Shown piece after piece: positions 6,886 to 11,033 of a stretch of DNA of 11,033 nt. Position 1 is the stretch's first letter; each line of letters begins with the position of its first letter. Source of the DNA: CAYUPY01 sp964446595 (GTDB lineage Bacteria > Patescibacteriota > Dojkabacteria > J137 > JAEUSD01); assembly GCA_964446595.1 (NCBI GenBank), contig CAYUPY010000045.1, forward strand, positions 1-11,033, in the 5' to 3' direction. Below the pieces are notes generated by a model, which made no database searches, was not told the DNA's origin, and saw nothing but the letters and a program-made list of their open reading frames with translations. Made by a program: the position numbers and the translations under genes.

Positions 6886-8144
6886 CCTATTTTCCGAGTA
6901 CTTTGTGAGGCGATTACGGTGTGACGATGTACGTTCATTAGCAAGGCTATGCCAGCAAATACTACTAAAGTACTACTACCTCCGTAACTAATAAACGGCA
7001 ATGGAATACCTCCAAAAGGGATGACGGCCAAATTTGCCCCAATGTTTAAAAAGGCCTGTAGTGTAATCCATGTAGTCACACCCATTGCTAATAATGCTGA
7101 GAACTTGTCGGGAGCACGCTGTGCAATATTTATGCCTATATTCATCAAATATAAAAATGCCAAAATAAGCGCCATACTACCTACTAATCCGAATTCCTCC
7201 GCCACTACGGAGAAAATTGAATCTGTAAAAGCTGCCTCGGACAAGTATGACTTACCCAATGATTGTCCGTACCCTGTCCCAAATAGACCTCCCTCCGAAA
7301 TAGATATTAAACTGTTTTGCACTTGATAAGCTGAGCCAAGTCGATCATCAAGGCTAAATTCTCCCTGTACTAGGAAGTTGACATATGTTTGAACACGTTC
7401 CAGACGGTACGGTTCAATGATTGCCGCAAACAAACCCGCAGCCAGGGCCAGAACTACAATCGCCACAGTACCTAGTGTATGCACCATATCTTTACCGGAA
7501 ACATAGTACACAACCAAGGCAGTTGCTCCGATAATGGCGGCAGTATCTAAATCTGGCTGCCAAATAATCAGAAAACAAACTAGTCCTAACAATAAAATAA
7601 ACGGTAAAAGTTCCTGCCAAAAATGTGCTTTCATGGCAGCTCGAAGATCCTTTATCTGTTCGCGTGGCTTGGAAAGCCACGCGGATAGGTACAATATAAA
7701 CCCCAGCTTCGCCACCTCCGAAGGCTGTAGATCAAAAGGCCCCAAATTAATCCACCTAGTAGCTCCATTTATCTCAGTACCCACAAAAAGCACCGCCACT
7801 AACAGCAGGATTGAAACTAGAATTGCAGGTACACTTAGTTTAGGCAGCAAATCGAGCGGAAAGGAATAAATAATAACCCCACCAACTACACCCAATCCTA
7901 TCCATAATAATTGACGCATCAAAAAATGTATTGGGCTTACATTGTATAAATCCTCATCAGTAAAGGGCACACTTGCACTGGCCACCATCATAGCTCCAAA
8001 CACAAATAAACCAACAGAGACCATTAATAACTGCTTATGAACATAATCCCAAGAAAATACACTGTCCAGAGAGAAACTGGCACTAGTTTTACTAGCCGAT
8101 TTCACTTTTTTACGGCGTAGTTCAGCCGCTTTGGACTTAGGCAT
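6882..8144 (-). CDS. ftsW: FtsW/RodA/SpoVE (SEDS) peptidoglycan glycosyltransferase, probably FtsW
   Basis: A 420-residue polytopic membrane protein of the SEDS family, which polymerises lipid II into glycan strands with a partner class B PBP. Signature sequences are NGATRWINLG...QPSEVAKL (126-147), QPDLDTA (196-202, with the Asp corresponding to the catalytic site region), GGLFGTGYGQS (285-295), FSVVAEEFG (311-319) and PLPFISYGGSS (381-391). About ten membrane segments are visible. A basic cytoplasmic N-terminal extension of about 35 residues (KAAELRRKKVKSASK) favours FtsW over RodA, though GIPLPFISYGG is also RodA-like. No partner PBP is present in the window. The ATG at 8144 has neither a close -10 nor a Shine-Dalgarno sequence, unlike most genes here. 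A perfect 10-bp hairpin lies within the gene. Confidence 0.93.
   Translation of the reverse strand: MPKSKAAELRRKKVKSASKTSASFSLDSVFSWDYVHKQLLMVSVGLFVFGAMMVASASVPFTDEDLYNVSPIHFLMRQLLWIGLGVVGGVIIYSFPLDLLPKLSVPAILVSILLLVAVLFVGTEINGATRWINLGPFDLQPSEVAKLGFILYLSAWLSKPREQIKDLRAAMKAHFWQELLPFILLLGLVCFLIIWQPDLDTAAIIGATALVVYYVSGKDMVHTLGTVAIVVLALAAGLFAAIIEPYRLERVQTYVNFLVQGEFSLDDRLGSAYQVQNSLISISEGGLFGTGYGQSLGKSYLSEAAFTDSIFSVVAEEFGLVGSMALILAFLYLMNIGINIAQRAPDKFSALLAMGVTTWITLQAFLNIGANLAVIPFGGIPLPFISYGGSSTLVVFAGIALLMNVHRHTVIASQSTRKIG
7661..7683. repeat. Perfect 10-bp hairpin inside ftsW
   Basis: CGCGTGGCTT (7661-7670) and AAGCCACGCG (7674-7683) are exact reverse complements around GGA. It encodes the AWLSKPRE loop (about 155-161) following the conserved QPSEVAKL segment. 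No insertion relative to normal SEDS proteins is apparent, so it arose within essential coding sequence. Confidence 0.85.
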
Positions 8145-8172
8145 TACAGTAAGGCTTAGTTAAAATTTGGCT

Positions 8173-8183
8173 ATTGTAGTATA
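8173..8183 (-). promoter_or_regulatory. Possible -10 region of ftsW
   Basis: On the minus strand TATACT (8183-8178) overlaps TACAAT (8178-8173). Either could serve as -10, giving a 5' leader of about 20 bases before the ATG at 8144. No clear -35 or Shine-Dalgarno sequence is seen, so this is tentative. It lies in the 78-bp divergent gap shared with the DUF1858 gene. Confidence 0.3.
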
Positions 8184-8208
8184 CACTATCAAAGATTACG
8201 ACCTTTTT

Positions 8209-8217
8209 TGCTAGAAT
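8209..8217 (+). promoter_or_regulatory. Extended -10 promoter of the DUF1858 gene
   Basis: TGC TAGAAT (8209-8217) is an extended -10 with five of six consensus hexamer bases. Five bases then lead to GTG at 8223. This selects GTG 8223 as the start rather than the in-frame TTG at 8208, which would lie upstream of and within the promoter. Confidence 0.55.
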
Positions 8218-8222
8218 TACGT

Positions 8223-8480
8223 GTGGAATATCAAATAGACCCCAACATCAGCATTGCGCAGTTACAAGAAGAGTACCCCTATGTTGTGGACTTCCTAATA
8301 GCTGAATACGGATTTCACTGCGCTAGCTGCTTTTTCTCCCAGTTTGAAACACTCCGCGAAGGGGCAGAAGTACACTCAATTACTGGCTCCTATTTTGATG
8401 AAATGATGGCAGAAATATCTGATTTAGTTAGGCAGCAAACCCAAACTCCACCGCAAACTGATACTAGTTTGAATAACTAG
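8223..8480 (+). CDS. DUF1858 (hybrid cluster protein-associated redox disulfide) protein
   Basis: An 85-residue single-domain protein. It matches DUF1858 in order: an IDPNISIAQL start, a YPYVVDFLIAEYGF helix, the redox-type HCASC motif (C33 and C36), and FETLREGAEVH afterwards. In the family the two cysteines are proposed to form a redox disulfide, and some members are associated with hybrid cluster proteins; a direct activity is not established. The last 15 residues are a polar Thr/Gln/Pro tail outside the domain. GTG 8223 is favoured because the domain begins immediately and an extended -10 lies five bases before it. Its last 17 bases overlap the end of the 73-residue membrane protein gene on the other strand. 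Confidence 0.82.
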   Translation: MEYQIDPNISIAQLQEEYPYVVDFLIAEYGFHCASCFFSQFETLREGAEVHSITGSYFDEMMAEISDLVRQQTQTPPQTDTSLNN

Positions 8481-8685
8481 CTGGAAAGCTAGATGGAAAG
8501 CTGACCGGACTGCCGCTTGTATGAACTTCACTGACCGGGATAGTAGCAATAGTGTTTACCACCCCATCCGCAAATCCAGCATCATAAGCCACAACAGCTA
8601 CTAATAGTGCAGTCAGTCCAATAGCAATTGTCATAAAGAACAATGAAAGTAATTGATTAGCTAAATGAGCCCGATCTAATGTCAT
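8464..8685 (-). CDS. Small single-span membrane protein, last gene of the Nudix-msrB operon
   Basis: A 73-residue protein that I do not recognise. There is one hydrophobic segment at about 13-35 (LSLFFMTIAIGLTALLVAV), and a roughly 38-residue tail ending in a Ser/Pro-rich stretch with a short SFPSSFPAS repeat. That repeat is mirrored in the DNA as two TGGAAAGCT copies 12 bases apart (8482-8502). It begins in an ATGA overlap with the msrB stop and has a Shine-Dalgarno sequence inside msrB, both strong signs of a real translated gene. Its 3' end overlaps the DUF1858 gene by 17 bases. The linkage suggests it acts with MsrB or in the same stress response, but nothing in the sequence proves that. 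Confidence 0.65.
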   Translation of the reverse strand: MTLDRAHLANQLLSLFFMTIAIGLTALLVAVVAYDAGFADGVVNTIATIPVSEVHTSGSPVSFPSSFPASYSN

Positions 8686-9089
8686 GATTTTTCCTCTTCT
8701 GATTTATTAAAATTAAGTGCGGCGGAATTTATACAATATCTTTGACCAGTTGGATTCGGACCATCTTCAAACAAATGACCTAGATGCGCTCCACAGTTAG
8801 CACACCTCACTTCTGTGCGAAACATTCCATGACTAAGATCATCTACTAACTCTAAATTTTCATTGTTTACCACATCGTAAAAACTAGGCCACCCTGACCC
8901 TGATTCAAATTTTGTATCAGAGCTAAACAACTCTTGTCCACAAACCACACACAAGTACATACCTTTATCTTTATTATGCAACAACGCTCCTGTACCTGGC
9001 ATCTCTGTAGCAGCATTTTGAGTCACCTCATATTGTTCTGCTGTAAGGCGCTCACGCAGTTCCGCCTCGGAAAAACTTTTCTTTGCCAT
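8682..9089 (-). CDS. msrB: Peptide-methionine (R)-S-oxide reductase
   Basis: A 135-residue MsrB that reduces methionine-R-sulfoxide in oxidised proteins. The structural zinc site is complete: CVVC (C47, C50) and CANC (C96, C99). The catalytic cysteine is C119 in RYCINSAAL, with the GSGWPSF (64-70) and GAHLGHLFEDG (100-110) motifs of the active site. No further cysteines are present, so C119 has no dedicated resolving partner outside the zinc site and probably relies directly on thioredoxin or another thiol donor. The adjacent CxxC protein DUF1858 is one speculative donor. It lies four bases after the Nudix-like gene, overlaps the next gene by ATGA, and has its own extended -10 just upstream. 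MsrA is not in the window. Confidence 0.96.
   Translation of the reverse strand: MAKKSFSEAELRERLTAEQYEVTQNAATEMPGTGALLHNKDKGMYLCVVCGQELFSSDTKFESGSGWPSFYDVVNNENLELVDDLSHGMFRTEVRCANCGAHLGHLFEDGPNPTGQRYCINSAALNFNKSEEEKS
8693..8697 (-). promoter_or_regulatory. Shine-Dalgarno sequence for the 73-residue membrane protein
   Basis: On the minus strand AGAGG is followed by seven bases (AAAAATC) and the ATG at 8685. It lies in the coding end of msrB. It is one of only two clear Shine-Dalgarno sequences in the window, both at internal operon genes. Confidence 0.6.
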
Positions 9090-9093
9090 AAGC

Positions 9094-9603
9094 TCAGTTT
9101 AGCAGAAATTTATTTCTTGCCAATTTTATAAGCTTGACTTGCTCATCCAGGAAATTAGCAGGCAGATCATCCACATCATAAAATTCTCCTTGATGCTGTG
9201 CACCCGCTTCGATTTCGGCGATAAAAACCATATGATTACATCCACCACGCTTATTCATCTCAAAATGATAGCCCACAAATCGGGGAGGGTAGGCAAACTT
9301 AGCGCCCACTTCCTTCTCCTCGATGCGCTTAAACGTCGCCACATATCCTCCGTTATCGTAGTCACTGCGCCGCAAAATACTACCCGGCGTATGCAACAGA
9401 CCTGGCCAGTGAATGTCCCCTTCCGGCCGTGGAATAAGCAACGTTTCCAGGCGCGCGCCAGCGCGTCGCATCACCACCGTTTCCACGGCCGTAATCACAA
9501 ACTTTTCCGCAACCGCCTCAAACACACCAATGCTCATCTTGTCTTGCACTTTGCCCATCAAAGAAATCAACTGCTTTTCTTCCGTTTCACCAAGTCCGTA
9601 CAT
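9094..9603 (-). CDS. Nudix-like hydrolase with degenerate Nudix box
   Basis: A 169-residue protein with a Nudix fold layout. Beta strands near 36-58 (VITAVETVVMRR, ETLLIPRP) are followed by a HTPGS turn (71-75), a helix RIEEKEVG (93-100), then FVGYHFEM and HMVFIAEIEAG strands. The Nudix box is imperfect: relative to REUxEExGU, R93, E98 and G100 fit but 94, 95 and 97 do not, and the G-to-R distance has about five extra residues. It may therefore have unusual metal binding, or be a non-hydrolytic Nudix protein. It heads an operon with msrB and a small membrane protein. Local G+C is clearly higher than its neighbours (about 65% over 9421-9480) and it contains an 11-bp inverted repeat, so recent acquisition is possible. 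The substrate is unknown. Confidence 0.65.
   Translation of the reverse strand: MYGLGETEEKQLISLMGKVQDKMSIGVFEAVAEKFVITAVETVVMRRAGARLETLLIPRPEGDIHWPGLLHTPGSILRRSDYDNGGYVATFKRIEEKEVGAKFAYPPRFVGYHFEMNKRGGCNHMVFIAEIEAGAQHQGEFYDVDDLPANFLDEQVKLIKLARNKFLLN
9096..9104 (-). promoter_or_regulatory. Putative internal extended -10 promoter for msrB
   Basis: On the minus strand TGC TAAACT is followed by GAGCTT and the msrB ATG at 9089. The hexamer sits in the last codons and stop of the Nudix-like gene. The same TAAACT at the same six-base distance precedes the DUF1801 gene. It may let msrB be expressed separately from the gene upstream. Confidence 0.45.
9424..9491. repeat. 11-bp inverted repeat spanning a GC-rich patch in the Nudix-like gene
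   Basis: CGGCCGTGGAA (9424-9434) and TTCCACGGCCG (9481-9491) are exact reverse complements 46 bases apart. The interval includes a G+C-rich core with a smaller CGCGC/GCGCG pairing near 9452-9465. The whole segment could fold into a branched stem in RNA while remaining coding (about residues 38-60). Confidence 0.7.
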
Positions 9604-9608
9604 TAGAG

Positions 9609-9614
9609 AGAATA
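9609..9614 (-). promoter_or_regulatory. Possible -10 of the Nudix-msrB operon
   Basis: On the minus strand TATTCT is followed by CTCTA and the ATG at 9603. This fits the short -10-to-start spacing seen elsewhere, but the hexamer matches only four consensus bases. A GAGGA ten bases before the ATG is an alternative ribosome-binding signal, so leaderless initiation is not certain here. Confidence 0.3.
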
Positions 9615-9665
9615 ATCCTCACAAATATACCCGAGGAATATCAGGATGTGAAGGGTAAATTTAGT

Positions 9666-9671
9666 TATAAT
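9666..9671 (+). promoter_or_regulatory. Consensus -10 of the hydrolase-like gene
   Basis: A perfect TATAAT ends seven bases before the ATG at 9679. No -35 or Shine-Dalgarno sequence is evident. The in-frame TTG at 9673 would begin only two bases after the hexamer and is therefore unlikely to be the start. Confidence 0.55.
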
Positions 9672-9678
9672 CTTGACG

Positions 9679-10275
9679 ATGAAGATTGCACTTTTCACAG
9701 GCTTTGGTACCAGCTTACGTGACTACAAAAGATTAATTGCATTACTAGAATCGCATGGTCACCAAGTAACCAGCGGTGACGAAAAGCCAGAATCATTGCA
9801 AACCGCAGAGATGATAATCGCCCATAGCTACGGCCTGGCCAAAGCCGCCGCCACACTATCAAACACTACCGCACCAAACCTAAAAAAGCTTTTATTTATA
9901 AGCTCTTGCTTAGAGCTACCACCCCAGAACATAAAATTTTGGCTCCAAGCAGGTATCGGCTACTTCCACTCTAAACTAGTTGCAAGAGATCTGAATGCAT
10001 TGTTCTCCAAACCCCGCCACATACAAAAAGTGAACCTTAACAAGCCAATTCGAGAGATTTTTACTGGAATTGACGTGCTTGCCATCCTTACTACCAAAGA
10101 CAGCATTGTGTCATATCAAACACAGCTAGAAATTACAAACTCGCTAGCTGCTCCAACAATCGCTGAAGTTGCAGCAGACCATAATCTTCTGGACGTCGAC
10201 TTCCAGCTAATACTGGAAGTTATACAATTCCGACAGGCTGTTAGCATAGAAGAATGCAAATCCCACCACAAGTAG
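9679..10275 (+). CDS. Alpha/beta-hydrolase-like protein
   Basis: A 198-residue protein that looks like a compact alpha/beta hydrolase. The N-terminal strand and turn KIALFTGFGTS (2-12) lead to a nucleophile elbow AHSYG (48-52), an H-S-Y-G variant of GxSxG with Ser50. D141 in LTTKDSIV and H168 in AADHNLLD sit where the acid and base of the triad are expected. The central region (82-130) is a short hydrophobic cap. There is no signal peptide, so it is probably cytoplasmic. The substrate cannot be predicted. The ATG at 9679 is chosen from the adjacent TATAAT. Its last 69 bases are overlapped on the other strand by the end of a membrane protein gene, and the final 25 or so residues lie beyond the hydrolase core. 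Confidence 0.72.
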   Translation: MKIALFTGFGTSLRDYKRLIALLESHGHQVTSGDEKPESLQTAEMIIAHSYGLAKAAATLSNTTAPNLKKLLFISSCLELPPQNIKFWLQAGIGYFHSKLVARDLNALFSKPRHIQKVNLNKPIREIFTGIDVLAILTTKDSIVSYQTQLEITNSLAAPTIAEVAADHNLLDVDFQLILEVIQFRQAVSIEECKSHHK

Positions 10276-10596
10276 AACCGCAAGCAAGCTGATCACATAG
10301 AACATCATTCTAAAAAGGCGTATATGCCACTTCAAACTAGGAGATAGCCAAGTCTTATGGTTTAGGTTCTCCCAATATTGAAACTTTAGCGATCGCCACA
10401 CCAGCTGAAAAATACCCGCAATCCCGCTTTTGCGCTGCACAACCAACTCCGCTTTTTTCACAGCCTGATGATTCAACAAAAATCTCACTATTAAAGACAA
10501 CGCCACGAAGTCATAAAAAATTATGATGCAAAAGGCCAACACCAAAAATGGGGCGAAGGAGCTAAGCACCGAGAATGGTGAGAAGGCGTTATACAC
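10207..10596 (-). CDS. Two-span membrane protein of unknown function
   Basis: A 129-residue protein with two long hydrophobic segments (about 10-38 and 97-118) flanking a basic, Trp-rich central loop (HQAVKKAELVVQRKSG and WRSLKFQYWENLNHKTW). I do not recognise the family. The basic loop is most likely cytoplasmic, which would place both ends outside. The start is GTG 10596: it overlaps the end of the DUF1801 gene by eight bases and has a textbook AGGAGG six bases upstream, which strongly supports a genuine translated gene. The last 69 bases, encoding the C-terminal tail after the second span, lie antisense to the end of the hydrolase gene. Confidence 0.68.
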   Translation of the reverse strand: MYNAFSPFSVLSSFAPFLVLAFCIIIFYDFVALSLIVRFLLNHQAVKKAELVVQRKSGIAGIFQLVWRSLKFQYWENLNHKTWLSPSLKWHIRLFRMMFYVISLLAVLLVVGFAFFYANSLSELYNFQY

Positions 10597-10939
10597 TAAA
10601 CGCCTCCTCTAGAAGCTGTTTAAGCTTACCGGTGTCAATTTGTTCACCTTGCTTTAAGTTGATTGAGCGATGCTGCTTAGAGTCTAGGCCGCTGTTAAAT
10701 AGGCCATTTTTATCTTCTAGTTTAGACCCGCCAAAGAAATTAAACTTAGTATGTTCTTTAAAACTAGACATCGCCACCTTTTGTTTGCCATCTTTGGCAA
10801 AAACGGGCACTGACCACTTCCATTGCTCCTCCACATCAGGCACTACCTCATGCACCAGTTCCCGAAACATATTTAAATTTGACTGCTGCCATTCCGGCTG
10901 TTCGTTAATATATTGATCGATTTGTTGATTTGCATCCAT
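10589..10939 (-). CDS. DUF1801 (YdhG/CyaY-like fold) protein
   Basis: A 116-residue single-domain protein. The pattern is DUF1801-like: an N-terminal helix QIDQYINEQPEWQQSNLNMFRELVHEVVPDVEE, then the characteristic W-K-W-S-V-P-V-F strand (40-47), VAMSSFKEHTKFNFFGGSKLED (55-76), and a C-terminal TGKLKQLLEEA helix. Family members are small soluble proteins of frataxin-like fold whose function is not established; some are annotated as possible iron chaperones. It is the first gene of a pair, with the two-span membrane protein overlapping its end by eight bases. A -10-like TAAACT six bases before the ATG suggests a leaderless transcript. Confidence 0.85.
   Translation of the reverse strand: MDANQQIDQYINEQPEWQQSNLNMFRELVHEVVPDVEEQWKWSVPVFAKDGKQKVAMSSFKEHTKFNFFGGSKLEDKNGLFNSGLDSKQHRSINLKQGEQIDTGKLKQLLEEAFSV
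10603..10608 (-). promoter_or_regulatory. Strong Shine-Dalgarno sequence deciding a GTG start
   Basis: AGGAGG on the minus strand is followed by CGTTTA and GTG at 10596. It lies in the last codons of the DUF1801 gene. It fixes the start of the two-span membrane protein, and shows that this organism does use Shine-Dalgarno initiation for genes inside an operon. Confidence 0.8.
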
Positions 10940-10945
10940 AAAAAT

Positions 10946-10951
10946 AGTTTA
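10946..10951 (-). promoter_or_regulatory. Putative leaderless promoter of the DUF1801 pair
   Basis: On the minus strand TAAACT is followed by six bases (ATTTTT) and the ATG at 10939. No -35 or Shine-Dalgarno sequence is clear. The hexamer and spacing are the same as those before msrB. Confidence 0.4.
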
Positions 10952-11024
10952 GCTCATAATACATTTTACTGCATTCCTTATTTCTACTGAGAGCCATGGG
11001 TCTTAATATATTTGCGGTATAAGG

Positions 11025-11030
11025 TATAAT
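11025..11030 (+). promoter_or_regulatory. Consensus -10 for a gene beyond the right edge
   Basis: A perfect TATAAT sits three bases from the end of the window on the plus strand. No open reading frame follows inside the window. By the spacing seen elsewhere, a start codon would be expected about 5-7 bases after it, just outside. The rest of 10952-11024 holds nothing that I can assign. Confidence 0.4.
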
Positions 11031-11033
11031 CAT

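Noticed and set aside
8477..8492. CTAGCT-GGAA-AGCTAG hairpin as a terminator after the DUF1858 gene
   Set aside because: The stem is only six base pairs and no T-tract follows on either strand. The sequence is coding for the opposite gene.
9139..9606. 155-residue plus-strand open frame antisense to the Nudix-like gene
   Set aside because: It mirrors a gene with clear protein-level motifs, and its translation is rich in His, Arg and Ser without any domain. The high local G+C explains the long open frame.
1..11033. Alternative genetic code with UGA read as glycine or tryptophan
   Set aside because: msrB and the Nudix-like gene end at TGA exactly where their families should end, and conserved Trp and Gly positions use standard codons.
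1..11033. tRNA or rRNA genes, CRISPR arrays, insertion sequences, riboswitches
   Set aside because: All gaps are shorter than about 95 bases and none shows a cloverleaf, spaced direct repeats, terminal repeats with a transposase, or a known riboswitch layout.

Overview
The window reads as a piece of a small, very compact bacterial chromosome at roughly 40% G+C. It carries 15 genes in 11 kb, has no gap longer than about 95 bp, and contains no RNA genes, insertion sequences or CRISPR. Short single-domain proteins of thinly characterised families (DUF2797, DUF1858, DUF1801, a lone ThpR, a degenerate Nudix protein), lean operons and tightly overlapping ends suggest a Patescibacteria/CPR-type lineage. 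That placement is inference; no marker here settles it. TGA is used as a stop in two genes and tryptophan is TGG, so the UGA-glycine code of Gracilibacteria/Absconditabacteria is not in use. Stops are 8 TAG, 5 TAA and 2 TGA.

Layout. 81-1019 (+) encodes a DUF2797 zinc-type protein. It meets the end of a leftward pair, a DHH/DHHA1 phosphoesterase followed by glutamyl-tRNA synthetase (3557 down to 1016). 3613-5907 (+) is a two-gene unit: a membrane-anchored CAP/SCP-domain protein and an unknown polytopic membrane protein. 5916-6506 (-) is ThpR, an RNA 2',3'-cyclic phosphodiesterase. 6589-6885 (+) is a small single-span membrane protein. 6882-8144 (-) is FtsW/RodA-type cell-wall polymerase. 8223-8480 (+) is a DUF1858 CxxC protein facing a leftward operon of Nudix-like protein, MsrB and a 73-residue membrane protein (9603 down to 8464). 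9679-10275 (+) is an alpha/beta-hydrolase-like protein whose 3' end overlaps a leftward pair (DUF1801 protein, then a two-span membrane protein; 10939 down to 10207). The last bases hold a probable promoter for a gene beyond the right edge.

Together the genes cover translation and RNA turnover (gltX, DHH nuclease, thpR), envelope and division (ftsW, CAP protein and several membrane proteins) and redox protection or repair (DUF1858, msrB). No single pathway unites them.

The strongest overall signal is transcriptional. Most genes have a -10-like hexamer ending 5-7 bases before the start codon and no Shine-Dalgarno sequence, which predicts leaderless mRNAs. Several of these hexamers carry an extended-10 TGn. 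Clear Shine-Dalgarno sequences appear only at two internal operon genes. In addition, four of the five convergent gene pairs overlap at their 3' ends, leaving no room for ordinary terminators, and several perfect GC-rich hairpins lie inside coding sequence.
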